From Cryoendolithus antarcticus (Eukaryota; Ascomycota; Dothideomycetes; Cladosporiales; Cladosporiaceae): a stretch of DNA of 64,000 nucleotides. The first letter of the stretch is position 1. Each line of letters starts with the position of its first letter. The DNA lies in NCBI GenBank assembly GCA_002077065.1, contig NAJO01000008.1, positions 310,001-374,000 of the forward strand. The letters are read 5' to 3'. The translations under genes were made by a program, and so were the position numbers. The notes under the pieces were generated by a model. The model was not told the origin of the DNA. It made no database searches and saw nothing but the letters and a program-made list of their open reading frames with translations. Of this stretch, positions 54,336-64,000 are shown piece by piece.

Positions 54336-55077
54336 TCATGGGTGACCCAGAGCAAGTACAGCCAATGCAGGCAGCAGCAGTACTCCGACACTCATGAATG
54401 GCTTCAACACCGCGAGCAACGCAGCATCCCCATACGCCCTCGTGGCAGCGCTCGCCGCCGTAGACGAAGTAGCGCTCGCAGCTGCCGTCGTCGCGACACT
54501 GCTCGTCTGCGCAGCACTAGCCGTGGTCGCCGCCGCCATAGTCTCAACCGCACTCGACATGCTCGCACTCGTTCCCGTCTCCATCGCAGTCGAACTTCCA
54601 GTCTCTGCCGAGCTGGTCGTTACCTCCGTCCCACTAGTAGCACTAGCACTCGCACTCATGATCGCCGTGCTTGCCCCCAACGCCGCCGTCAATTGACTAG
54701 TGTAACTCGACATCGCCGCGGCGTCCGCACCCTCAGTACACTCTTTCGCGCTCGAGATGTAGTTGTTCATGCAGCTGAAGGCGGCGTCTCCGCCGGCTGG
54801 ATTGGAGGTGCAGCAGGACTTGTAGTCTGGGTAGACTGTGGAGCAGAGGCCGCAGGCTGCGTAGCCGCCGCCGAAACCGGTGTTGCACATGAGTGAGAAG
54901 GTGTCATTGAGGTCATCTAGGGACGGCGGGTTAGTGAGGGTGGGTGAGGATGGGTAAGCATGGGTTGAAAGGAATGGGCGTACGGCGGGAGAAGTCATTG
55001 ACTATGGGCCATCCGGAATTGCAAAGAAGGAGCTGGCATTCCGTTTGGAAGAGGTTGTTTGGGCAGCCCGCGGCCAT
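54336..55077 (-). CDS. Cysteine- and Ser/Thr/Ala-rich protein, probably cell-surface
   Basis: Two exons (55077-54984 and 54916-54336), with a 67-bp intron, give 224 residues. The N-terminal half carries about ten cysteines (CPNNLFQTEC, LLLCNSGWP, MCNTGFGGGYAACGLC, CCTSNPAGGDAAFSC, then ECTEGADAA), and the second half is a long Ala/Ser/Thr/Thr-Ala linker. A hydrophobic C-terminal stretch (LLAVLKPFMSVGVLLLPALAV) resembles a GPI-attachment signal, as in fungal wall proteins. No signal peptide is visible at the start, which is unexpected for such a protein, so an upstream exon may be missing; a possible acceptor lies just before the ATG. Family membership is unrecognised. Confidence 0.6.
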
Positions 55078-56019
55078 TGTTCCTGTGGGTATCCCTCTAG
55101 AGTGTTGCTCCTGGAAACTCGGGAAGACTTGCTGTGCGAGTCTTGTAGCGATCAAGGACAGAAGTGCAGAGAGGTGAAAGGACGAATGAATGGATCTACG
55201 CTTGCCTTACATGAGATTAAGTCGGGGGGAGTGTATGCAACGCCATGCCTATGCACAGCCTACATCTCGACGCACTGAACTACATGCATAGTGCCATCGC
55301 TAAACAACACTGCTACTGTACCTTCCGCGTGCCTGTCGAAGCGCTGCGGCTGCAGGTACACGCGCGAAGTGTACTTTCTGTGGCTGCACTTGTGCTCAAG
55401 TGAGGTTCCGATATGAGCTGTCTAGCTGCTTTGAGTTCGAAGAAGCGAGTCTTGAACGCCACAAGCTTTGCAATTGCATACCGACTCGCTTCCTGACGCG
55501 GGAGGATCATGTGGTGATACATGGCCAATGGCACTGAATTATTATCGTCGCTTCGGAGATCGATGCTTCGAGGGCGGTGGCTGAGGGCATACCAGCACTG
55601 GTTGATATCCCTTGTGTCCCAAGGTGTGCATCAACCCTGGCCGAGATTCGATGACGGGCAGGCCAGTCCGCCAGCTGGGCGACGGGACAGATAGTACAGT
55701 GATCGTAATTTGCACGTCAATGCAGAAGGAAGGAAAGTGCAGGAGTAGCATCGAGAAGTTGTAAGGCACATGCAATGCAGGGGTACATGTAGCTTGCCGC
55801 GACCGTGCCGCTCTACCGCATCGTTCCGCTCCGCCAGCAAAGTACCTGTACTGGCGACCTCATCATGAATGCAGTACTAGCGAGAAACACGAATCGATCT
55901 GAGTCGCATACCTTCTCGACAGTCGTTGCCACGTCAAGCACTGTGACGGTCGGCACTCAAAATCGGCACAGTTGGTTGTGACCGTCAGGCGATGACCTGA
56001 CGGCTTCGGAATAACCTAC
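55078..56019. other. Intergenic region, no gene seen
   Basis: About 940 bases. It may contain an unrecognised first exon of the gene at 54336-55077. No other coding support. Confidence 0.4.
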
Positions 56020-56634
56020 ATGGCAGCAACCGACGCCGTCTTGGGCATTCCTGAACTACTTGGAAACATCCTCTTACAACTCGACAGCTGGAAAGAACCA
56101 TTCGTCCTCCTCCGCGTCAGCAGGACCTTCAAAGCGACCATCGAAGACTCCAAACAGCTGCAACACAAGATGTGGCTGCTTCCGCAGGCCACCCATCCCC
56201 CAGGTGTTCCACTTTGGGATGGACTCAATCCACTACTTGGACAACTCAAATTGAGAAACATGGATCAAGATCTGTCGTATCGTCCCGCAAAGGGTGCGAA
56301 ATGGTGGGTCAGGGTGGCTCTTGCCGCCCATAGCAGAATGTTTTTTCATCTGGGTATCCGTCCCGACACCGCGGCACAGCACACTTCTCAACTCATTGCG
56401 TCCGACGATACTTTCCATATCGGTTCCTGGCGCAGGACCAAGTGCTGCTCGATGTCAGGCTTTGCAGCTGTTGTGGTTATCGGATACAGCTCACGTCGCG
56501 GTTTCGGAGATGACGATGACATTGACTTTGACGTGACTCGGGATATGACTCTGGGTGAGCTGCTGGACGAGCTCCACGCCATAACAGGAAGGGTTGATGC
56601 GAATGTGTGGAGAGACGGTGCTGAGACCGGCTGA
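56020..56634 (+). CDS. F-box-like family A, intact copy
   Basis: An uninterrupted 204-residue copy of the family whose broken members lie at 14.9-19.9 kb. The F-box-like N-terminus is VLGIPELLGNILLQLDSWKE, then PFVLLRVSRTFKATIEDSKQ and LQHKMWLL. The family SWRRT motif appears as HIGSWRRTKCCSMSGF, and an acidic DDDDIDFDVTRDMTLGELLDE segment ends the protein. F-box proteins are substrate adaptors of SCF ubiquitin ligases, but the F-box call here rests on pattern only, and this small dothideomycete-type family is uncharacterised. It is isolated, on the plus strand, about 36 kb from the array. Confidence 0.7.
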   Translation: MAATDAVLGIPELLGNILLQLDSWKEPFVLLRVSRTFKATIEDSKQLQHKMWLLPQATHPPGVPLWDGLNPLLGQLKLRNMDQDLSYRPAKGAKWWVRVALAAHSRMFFHLGIRPDTAAQHTSQLIASDDTFHIGSWRRTKCCSMSGFAAVVVIGYSSRRGFGDDDDIDFDVTRDMTLGELLDELHAITGRVDANVWRDGAETG

Positions 56635-56785
56635 TAGTAGCTTTGTCGACCTCAGCATATCATCTATGTACTGGTGGCAAGCGCCTCGCAGCCAGGCTTT
56701 GCTGAATTCCTCCGTTCGACGGACTATACTTTCGCTGTCTAAATCAAGGGTTGAGTGAGCTGAGACTCTCGTAGATAGTACCGCA

Positions 56786-57046
56786 TTGCTGCATCTGCAC
56801 GGTCAATCGCGCAGTGGCTCTGGCACAGTCTCGGACCGTTCGGAACGACACCTACGTCTAAGACAACGTCTTACAACCTCCCTGGTACTGCACTTCCAGG
56901 CCAGAGGCTTCTCGTTCCACGTGCAGGAGTCGATTTCCGACATACGTCGTGGGGCGACGTTGCAGGAGCTGTTGGAGACAGTGCAGCGCAAGTTGAACGA
57001 AATGCGGGTTAGCCCTGGAGAAACCGACTACCTGGACAAGCAGTGA
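56786..57046 (+). pseudogene. C-terminal fragment of an F-box-like family A copy
   Basis: A frame of 86 codons with no ATG start (it opens with TTG). Its end, SISDIRRGATLQELLETVQ then RKLNE, resembles the C-terminal helix of the intact neighbour upstream. No F-box-like N-terminus precedes it. It lies about 150 bp downstream of that intact copy in the same orientation, so it looks like a remnant of a second tandem copy. Confidence 0.4.
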
Positions 57047-57243
57047 AGGCACGGGCTGGCTGTGCGTGTGAATACTTGACACGTGAGCGCTTGAGGGCCT
57101 AAGACAAGGTCTTGACACATACAGCACACTCGACAAGCGCAGAAGAGCGCGATGGGACGACAGTATGTCCAAGAACAGAACGTTCCGTCTTGGAAGTCCC
57201 ACAGTGACGGACTCTGTTGATCTTCCACTCGAGACTCTCTGAT

Positions 57244-59037
57244 TCACTCCTCCGGATCTCGCCCACCCATCGCCTCCATAGCCTCGGCGTAGTGCTCATC
57301 GCTCTCAAGATCAAACTCGAGCGGCCGCGTAATCGGAAGGATATCAAGACCCTTCTCCTCGAGCTGCTTCAGCCGAGCAGCAGTAGCAGGCTTGGAGCGG
57401 TTGATGCTGTAGATCTTGATGCGATGGCAGGATGAGGTGACGTGGAGGTCGAAGTTCCTGGGCAAACACGTTAGATGGCAGGAAGCAACGCGACGGGGAA
57501 GGAAGTGGACTTACCAGGCCGATCGCACGTAGGTAGGCTGGGTATTGAGCGCATTGTCCCAAGTGCGAACGCAGAACTCGAGCCAGCCTTCAGCGTCGAC
57601 TGGGCACTGCAATATCATCAGCAGACCGCTTTCCCATTCTAAAGCCATTCATCACTCACATCAAATGTCCAAGTCCTCCAGGCGTGATAATACTTCTTGC
57701 TCAAATTCTCATCAGGCACCTGATACCACACACTCCCTCCATCACCACTGACCTCGACCCTCTCGGGCCAATGCCCACCGCCCGAGTACGCCCAACCAGT
57801 CAGTGAGATAGTCCCATCATGCACGATCTGCTCCTTCGTGACAGGCGTCATGATTGCCGAAGAGACAGGCATTTCCATGATCGAGAACCCATTACTATAC
57901 ATCGCATTCTGCTTCCCAACCTGCGGCGTGTAGTAAAGATACTCCTTCTTCTGCACCGGCGCTTGAGAAGGCCCCTTGATAGCTTTGATCCGGTAAAGCC
58001 ACTTGCAGCTCCTCGCGCCAATATACCCAAAGACCACCGTCCTGAGTGGGAATCCATGGATCCGCGGCAGAGGCTCACCATTCATTTCCCATGCTACGAG
58101 GACTTCATTCAGCTTGACCTTTCGCCAGGGCACAGAGACGACGTAGTTCATGACGTTGCCTTTCTTGAAGTAGGTGTCTGCGCCATAGAACTCAAGATGG
58201 ATGCCTTTGCCGCCGTCTTTGAGGCCGCCGCAGTGCTTGATAATTTTCTTGAGGGAGACGCCGGTCCATTTTGCGGTACCGATTGCGCCTTCGCCCCAAG
58301 GAGCGTTGATCAGTTCGTCGCCTACATTATCGTTAGCCTTCCTGCGTATGCTGATGTCACGGTGATCATCACAGCATACCGTCACCGGGATACTCATTGA
58401 TCTGCTCGATGCGGCGGGTACCAGAGCATTGCAGTGAGACAACGTTGCTCTGACGAGGGAAGAGCTTCTCGTTTTGAAGATCCGCCAGTGTGAGATTCTT
58501 TGGCTCGTTCACGAGACCGTCGATCTCGAGATAGTAGGCGTCACGCTCAATCTCGGGAATGCCTCCATGATTTCGGACAAAGTGATCCTTGTTGTTAGTC
58601 AATGATGTCTCAACGAGACGTTCCTGCTTATGTTAGTCTCATTTGTTCCAGTGATCGCGAAGCACACGTACCCTTGGTGGCTCGCCATTGTAAGGGAACT
58701 GCAGCACATGGTTCATGTCTGCCGACTTCTCCTCTTGTACATACTTCCAGCTGATGTCGGGTTGATCGGTAAGAGTATTGCCCATCGCGTAGTGGTACTG
58801 CTTCCATCGCACACCTTCGAGCAGCGGATTGGTGAGCGGGACTTGCTGGAGCTGAAATTCGGGCGGGCCAGGAAACTTATAATTCGCCAACACCTTCGCT
58901 GCGTCGGCTTTCTTCTCAGGGTACTTCTCCCACTCGACGTAGCCTTTCCAGCCAGACCGCTCCTCTGGGTAGTTGGGCTTCGGGCCATCCTTGGGGAAGT
59001 CCTCACGAGCACCAGAGTTCTTACAGTCGATCGCCAT
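57244..59037 (-). CDS. Sulfite oxidase (molybdopterin enzyme, no heme domain)
   Basis: Oxidises sulfite to sulfate with a molybdenum cofactor. Five exons (59037-58672, 58623-58380, 58321-57660, 57606-57515, 57457-57244) give 525 residues. The N-terminal ~120 residues are hydrophilic and not recognised. The molybdopterin domain includes FVRNHGGIPEIERDAYYLEI, SNVVSLQCSGTRRIEQIN (with the cofactor Cys), WGEGAIGTAKWTGVSLKKII, LPRIHGFPLRTVVFGYIGAR and SCKWLYRIKAI. The dimerisation domain follows (ISLTGWAYSGGGHWPERVEV, then RTWDNALNTQPTYVRSAWN). There is no cytochrome b5 domain, as in plant and bacterial enzymes. Every intron is 48-58 bp. No mitochondrial presequence is visible. Confidence 0.9.
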
Positions 59038-59446
59038 GATGCAACCCGTGAAGAGCGACGGATTCGATGAAAAAGTGGAGAGATTGAGAAGAGAGATGGA
59101 CCTAATCGCCTACCAACATGTAGCTATCGATGGCAGAGGTCTGCGACTGCTATAAAACAAGTCTAGCCGCGCTCGTGCAGGACGCGATTGTCTACCCGCT
59201 GCAAGCGAGTGATATTGCAGACGTCACGCTTGATCATCGCAGGGCTGGAGCGGCATTTGCGGATGAACAGGGTGTGTAGTGGCGATGATGAAGGAATAGA
59301 CGAGACGAGGATGTCGTCGTAGTGGAGCCATTCACAAGCCTTGCACAAGCACGGCCTCGGCAGTGCCACTGCGGCTTCACTTCATGAATGCCGGTGAATC
59401 GTGCCTTCCCATTTGCCTCACCTTCCATATGCTTGATATCGGAATC
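59038..59446. promoter_or_regulatory. Divergent promoter of sulfite oxidase and the small mitochondrial gene
   Basis: A 409-bp gap between the two divergent starts. No binding site was recognised. Confidence 0.4.
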
Positions 59447-59851
59447 ATGGCGCGCAGCATAGTCACCGCTGCTGCGCGGATCCGCAGCGCCCACCGCCAT
59501 AGCGTCCAGACTCGATCCTTAACATCACACCACCCCCTGCGAAATGCTGATTCAGCGGCATCGTACCCGCAAAGTCAGCAAGCTATTGGGACAGCTCCGC
59601 AACTGCCCAGTACGGCACAAGACCTCACTGCTCAACCAAGGCATCCCTCAGCTGTTGGACATCCTGCGTTGGAAAGCAAACGGACCAAGAGAGGAAGTGA
59701 CGGCTTGCTGTACCTCACTTTCTTCGGGCTGCTTGGCGCTGGAGTGCCATTGAGCTACTGGTACTGGGGTTACAGGGAGGAGCATATGAAGAGAAAGAAG
59801 GAGAAGATATTGGCAGATTTAAGGGCGAAGTATGCGGCGAAGGGGGATTGA
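59447..59851 (+). CDS. Small mitochondrial-type single-pass membrane protein
   Basis: A single-exon protein of 134 residues, not recognised. The first 30 residues are Arg/Ser/Ala-rich with no acids (ARSIVTAAARIRSAHRHSV), typical of a mitochondrial presequence. A single hydrophobic segment near residue 90-105 (LLYLTFFGLLGAGVPLSYWY) is followed by a very basic tail (REEHMKRKKEKILADLRAKY). The layout is like small assembly or supernumerary subunits of respiratory complexes. An upstream in-frame ATG at 59363 is less likely because it would precede the presequence. Confidence 0.6.
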   Translation: MARSIVTAAARIRSAHRHSVQTRSLTSHHPLRNADSAASYPQSQQAIGTAPQLPSTAQDLTAQPRHPSAVGHPALESKRTKRGSDGLLYLTFFGLLGAGVPLSYWYWGYREEHMKRKKEKILADLRAKYAAKGD

Positions 59852-60289
59852 ACTGCATCGGGAGACTACTGAAGGTGGCTAGCTGGAAATAACAAGAGGC
59901 AGTCAACCTCGGGGGAACCTTTGAATCGCGCCCTATACTGGATATTAAGAAGATGTTAGTGTGATCTTTCACCTCATGGGAATGTGGCGAGCTATGCGTA
60001 CATGGCGGAGCCCAGAGCCGTGGAGATAGGGCTTTCGCTTTGATCCTAATGACAGCCCAGTGCGCTCCAGCGGCGTGGCTCATCTACGACGAGTCCAATG
60101 GACCAGGTTGTGTGTTCCTGACGGTGGATGAAGTGGCTTGCTCGAAAGTTCATGTGCAAGTGAATCAACAGAAGAAGGTGCGAGGGCCGACGTGCGACTC
60201 ACGCGGCTGGCACCACGCAAATGTTCAACCTTTATGATCTCCAGCACGACATATGCAAGTTGCAGGCGCTCGGACGAACTCCACACACA
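59852..60289. other. Intergenic region, no gene seen
   Basis: About 440 bases; nothing supported. Confidence 0.45.
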
Positions 60290-60813
60290 ATGGTGGAAAC
60301 ACGCAGCCGGCGCATTGTACGTACACCAGCAACCTCTCAATGACCAACCACTGACTGACAATTTCAGGCTCGACTGGCGACCTCAGCAACCGTCTTCCGC
60401 TACCTCGATCTTCCTGCTGAGCTCCAGCTTCGGGTGCTGTCGTGTGCCCTCTCACAGTCGACTCCAATACCCATCACTCTTTCGGCGATGCCAAGTAGCT
60501 CACTCGAGAAGAACGCGATGCAGCATTGCCACCCCTGCTTCGGGTGTGTCGTACCATACGCCATGACGGTCAGAAGCTCCATTACGCCAACGACTTCCGC
60601 CGTGACTGTACCTCGCACGGTGATTCGCGCAATGCCGAAGAGGGCAACAACCGCTTCCTTCTGCGCAAATGGCTGCAGCTCGTGCCTCGTGGCCGCATAC
60701 TAAATTTGAAGCTGACTATGGTCTGTGAGGAGACTCGGGACTACGACAAGTGGCATAAGCGTATCGCACGATCAAGATGGGCTAGTGTAATTGCGAGCTT
60801 CACCCACGATTGA
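60290..60813 (+). pseudogene. F-box-like family B, copy 1, frameshifted
   Basis: A first exon (60290-60316) and second exon (from 60368) join with a GTACGT donor and CTGAC branch. The frame starts with the family signature TVFRYLDLPAELQLRVLS, then shifts between 60491 and 60499. The following sequence is recognisable in another phase (ALPPLLRVCRTIRHDGQKLH, then RKWLQLVPRG) to a stop at 60811-60813. The intact copy at 62125-62736 carries the equivalent PPLLRVSQLIRRDALKIHF. Net one-base gain or two-base loss; loss of function is likely. Confidence 0.65.
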
Positions 60814-61188
60814 AGGGCTGAAACCAGCGATATTCACCATTGCTCGCGAGGAAGGTCCGCCTGAGTATAGTGTAGTATACTACGTATCGTCAGAAGAGCA
60901 CACATTTATGTCGTAAGCCTGATCGCTATTGCTTGCCCAGGGCGCCATGTGATGCTGACTGAAATGATAGACTGCCCTAAGCCCAGCTCTCAAGACAGCG
61001 TTGGACTCCAGACTACACCCATGCATATTGAAGTCGCCTGATATGTGCGATACAGGCAGAGCGACAGTCTTGCCGTTGGTCTCTTGACCGGGACCTATGT
61101 AGCCAGCCTATCATTTTTTCTCTTGCGTTGTCACTCGTTTCCCAGGCGAACTCCCGTACTACTATCCATCTTTGCGTGTATTTGTTCC
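60814..61188. other. Spacer in F-box-like array B
   Basis: About 375 bases with no gene seen. Confidence 0.4.
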
Positions 61189-61636
61189 ATGGCGGGTAAT
61201 AAATGCACAGTAAGCTCCACAACATCTGCAATGAGACTGCTCATTGCTAGCAACTGCTTCACAGCCCGCCAACTACCACGCGAAAGCCTTCCGCTTCCTC
61301 GATTCGCCTCCTCAGCTTCAACTAAACATCCTTGAGGCTACACCATTCAAGCCGGAGCTCATTCCTGAACTGTCGCTCAATGATCTATGGCGATCATCGC
61401 ACCAGGCTTGGTACAACGCTCTTACGCCACTTATCCGTGCGTCCCGCCAAACCGGCGCAGACGTCTTCAAGTTTCACTGCACACGTAATAAATTCATGGG
61501 GGAGGTATACTTGGAAGACTATGCGATGCCACGACCGCCTTGTTCTCGGTGGATGAGTACACGCGTTCCCAGCGCACAACGACTCTTAGTGAAGCTCACT
61601 GTGATTTGCACGCGAATGAAGCGGTTCACTCACTGA
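61189..61636 (+). CDS. F-box-like family B, copy 2 (short)
   Basis: Exons 61189-61209 and 61265-61636 give 130 residues. The family signature AFRFLDSPPQLQLNILEA is present, followed by a degraded version of the PPLLR-type segment (ALTPLIRASRQTGADVFKFH) and LVKLTVICTRMKRF near the end. The protein is much shorter than the intact copy (203 residues), and the C-terminal third is missing. It could be expressed, but truncation suggests partial decay. Confidence 0.5.
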
Positions 61637-62124
61637 CGCCCATAGTCGACACAGATTATCCGCTGCGTGATTGACCGTACTTCCAGCCTATTGTCCTCGA
61701 ATGCGGTGGTAATCGAGAGACCCGGACGAGCCTCCATCTTACGACATCCAGCTTCATGACGCGATGAGTCCTGATTATTAGGCCGGGGCAGTAGCACGCA
61801 CGCTTAGTCGGCAGCTGCATCACACTGGGGTTCCACGCCAGAGCATTACAGGCGACGCATTCGCATTCGTAGCCACGCTCGTCTGGGTAGCTTGTGCCAC
61901 ATGCCATTTGAACACGTCGACGAACTTCACTTCCCCATTCAGTACAACGCATCATCACTCACTGTGAGCTTTGGAGATCCGTGCTGTCACAGAAACCCGA
62001 GAATGTTCTCTGTCTCGGCGCCTTGACACTATATCACTTGAGCATTAACACAAACATCTGACTAATGCTGCCACAGACACTCAATACAGCCTGCCAAAAC
62101 TCGAGTGTAGTCTCATAGCCTACC
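61637..62124. other. Spacer in F-box-like array B
   Basis: About 490 bases with no gene seen; it may hold eroded remains of the end of copy 2. Confidence 0.35.
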
Positions 62125-62736
62125 ATGGCGTCCAGCGGCTCCTTCCGCTTCCTCGACCTCCCATCCGAGCTGCAGCTCATCATCCTCGAATATGCAGTTG
62201 TACAGCCTGCGCCAATCCTCCTCACGATCGATGCAGCCGCCCCACGCCTTTCAAAAGCTGTTCGGTACATGGCAGCTCCCCCTCTGTTAAGAGTTTCCCA
62301 ACTAATCAGACGGGACGCGCTGAAGATTCACTTCAGCATGAACACCTTCCGTAGCGCTTGCGATGATCAGACGCCGAAGCGTCACAATTGTCGAGTTCTC
62401 ATTGAATGGCTCTGTCGCGTTCCGAGAACTGAGCTCAGGCTCATTAGGTTGATCATCGCGCACGATCCGAAAGTGGGCTGGAACCTTGGGATCGGATTCG
62501 ATCAGCTCATCAGGACGTATGCGATAGAGTCGCTCGTATCATCAGTTTCCAGTGGGTTGAACCCTGTGGGTACGAATCCTACGCCCACGCATGTCGAGGT
62601 CATCGTCGAAGCGCTACCCAGTGATGGCAGAGTGAGAAGCTTTGGTCTACGTTTTGTCGAGAAATCGTCATACTGCCTTCGAAATACTGCTGCGAAGTGT
62701 TTGAACGCCATAGAGGAATCAAGTTCTCGATCGTGA
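62125..62736 (+). CDS. F-box-like family B, intact copy 3
   Basis: A single-exon protein of 203 residues. It opens with the FRFLDLPSELQLIILEYAV pattern found in fungal F-box and 2EXR-type proteins, then PPLLRVSQLIRRDALKIHF and CRVLIEWLCRVPRTELRLIR. It is the only uninterrupted full-length copy in the array of four. Function unknown; an adaptor role is only a guess. Confidence 0.7.
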   Translation: MASSGSFRFLDLPSELQLIILEYAVVQPAPILLTIDAAAPRLSKAVRYMAAPPLLRVSQLIRRDALKIHFSMNTFRSACDDQTPKRHNCRVLIEWLCRVPRTELRLIRLIIAHDPKVGWNLGIGFDQLIRTYAIESLVSSVSSGLNPVGTNPTPTHVEVIVEALPSDGRVRSFGLRFVEKSSYCLRNTAAKCLNAIEESSSRS

Positions 62737-62962
62737 GGGTGCAAATCGCCGATGCTCCCGCAGCGTATAACCCTCCGTGTTAAGACGCCCGATGGGATGA
62801 GGTGGAGCTTCATTGTCGTGCAGAGTGGAAGGCACGATCGAGGCCCCAAATCTCATTATTCACTTCACTTGCACACTAGCAACTGCCTACACGAGTTATT
62901 TTCATCTACTTCCCCTTCCGAGTCCTGCCTACAGAAATACTGCGCCATCAAGGCGGTTCACA

Positions 62963-63631
62963 ATGGCCCAACATACCCTCACAGTCAACCCACGTCGTTT
63001 GCAAACCCACAGCTATCCCGTCCAGATCACTGCCGCTCCCCCAAGTGGCTTCCGCTTCCTCGACCTCCCGCCCGTACTCCAACTTACCGTAGTCGAACTC
63101 ACCATCCTCAAACCCAAACCCATCTAGATATGCAGCGGCCACGCAGTCACCCGCCTACAAAAGGGCCGCAAGTCAACAGCACTCCCTCCACTTCTTCGAC
63201 TGTCTCGTCAGATACGCCACGACGCACTCAACATTCACTACGGCAAAAACATATTCAGTGGTAATCTTACCTGGCGTGGAAAGCAGTCCAGAAACCGCAA
63301 GATCTTCCACAATTGGTTTAGATGTATTCCGGCGTCGCATCTGCGCATGCTGCGCTTGACCGTTATTTGCTCTGGCAACGTGAAGCAGCGTGCCCGCCGG
63401 GATACGTGTTCGTACAATGGGCGTGGCGATCCTGTGCCATTCTTCACCTATTTCTTCTCCACGAATGCGGATCACGTACCCACTACCGAGCTCAGCGGCG
63501 AGCTGGCATTTCCAGGTGGACCACCAACTTACAGCATTCACTTTGGAGTAGAGACCGAGTCGGTGCGCATTGTTAGTGCAGACAACGTAGACCAGGCCGA
63601 TCTGGAGGACGTCATGGACGAGAACTGGTAA
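62963..63631 (+). pseudogene. F-box-like family B, copy 4, in-frame nonsense
   Basis: The ATG at 62963 gives a longer N-terminus and then the family signature GFRFLDLPPVLQLTVVELTI. A TAG at 63125-63127 interrupts the frame directly after KPKPI. The same frame then continues uninterrupted to 63631 with the rest of the family body (ALPPLLRLSRQIRHDALNIH, LRMLRLTVICSGNV). The nonsense codon is the only visible lesion, so the break is young or read through. Confidence 0.7.
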
Positions 63632-63729
63632 GCAGGGCGAAGAAGTATGTGCGAAATAATCCAGCTTGGACAGTCTATAGTCCCCAACGAAGCTTTTACC
63701 CAACCCAACCCCACCTCCGTTGCCCTCCC

Positions 63730-64000
63730 CTAGTCCGCACCCGCGCGCCCAACTTCCTCCCCATCCCTGATAACCGTACTCCCCTCGTCAGCCGGAATCG
63801 GTCTTTGCAGTCCCGCACCAGTCACCGCCGTCACCTCTCCCTTCACCACCTCATCCCTCGCCTGCAACTCCTCTGCGCTCCCCGGCGCATCCTGAGCCTG
63901 GCTCAACGCCTCCCGCAGCCCACCCTGCAGCTCTTGCTGCCGACCCAAAGCAGCCTCCGACACGTCCGCGTCCGGCTCATCACCCGGGTGGCCAATACTT
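63730..64000 (-). CDS. 3' end of an unrecognised gene running off the window
   Basis: The frame is open from the window edge to a TAG at 63730-63732 and contributes about 89 codons. The peptide is rich in Gln, Glu, Ala and Gly (RQQELQGGLREALSQAQDAP), hydrophilic, with no recognised motif. The start is outside the window. Confidence 0.45.
   Translation of the reverse strand, partial: SIGHPGDEPDADVSEAALGRQQELQGGLREALSQAQDAPGSAEELQARDEVVKGEVTAVTGAGLQRPIPADEGSTVIRDGEEVGRAGAD

Noticed and set aside
1..64000. Transposons, CRISPR arrays, rRNA genes
   Set aside because: No transposase or reverse-transcriptase motif, terminal repeat, spaced direct-repeat array or rRNA core sequence was recognised by eye.

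Overview
The window looks like nuclear DNA of a filamentous ascomycete (Pezizomycotina), most likely a dothideomycete. The genes are split by short GT-AG introns (mostly 45-70 bp) with CTGAC or CTAAC branch sites 10-20 bases before the acceptor. The content is typically fungal: a HET-domain protein, a GH62/CBM1 arabinofuranosidase, betaine-lipid synthase Bta1, an anoctamin and a Brf1. Species level is not claimed. I saw no tRNA, rRNA, transposon or CRISPR array. Gene models were built by hand from splice signals and from continuity of protein motifs.

Layout. 0-6 kb: a secreted precursor with tandem R|DAEA-type processing sites, a GH62 arabinofuranosidase and a BTB protein. 6-15 kb: BRF1, two tandem paralogous BTB genes, riboflavin synthase, and a mitochondrial class III CoA-transferase that shares a promoter region with riboflavin synthase. 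15-20 kb: five minus-strand members of a small F-box-like family, four visibly broken and one degenerate. 20-31 kb: BTA1, a zinc-finger regulator relic, RER1, the spliceosomal helicase Aquarius, and an eight-exon acyl-CoA thioesterase. 31-43 kb: ETF-ubiquinone oxidoreductase, an SR-type RNA-binding protein with a 6-nt microexon, the TORC2 subunit Avo3/Rictor, and a HET protein. 43-55 kb: a RING-LON ubiquitin ligase, a DUF3431 protein, a monocarboxylate-type MFS transporter, a metallophosphoesterase, an anoctamin/TMEM16 protein and a Cys/Ser/Thr-rich wall-type protein. 55-64 kb: an intact copy of the first F-box-like family plus a fragment, sulfite oxidase, a small mitochondrial membrane protein, a second F-box-like array (four plus-strand copies, two broken), and the end of a gene running off the window.

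Housekeeping genes are intact and well spaced. ETF-QO, the thioesterase and the CoA-transferase are all acyl-CoA enzymes; ETF-QO and the thioesterase are neighbours. Most decay is confined to the two F-box-like arrays, with point nonsense changes, small deletions and frameshifts. That pattern suggests duplication followed by mutation, perhaps by repeat-induced point mutation (RIP).

The most novel-looking locus is the repeat-containing secreted precursor at 354-1957. Next are the in-frame 6-nt microexon in the SR gene and the BTB pair with a shared C-terminal cysteine motif.
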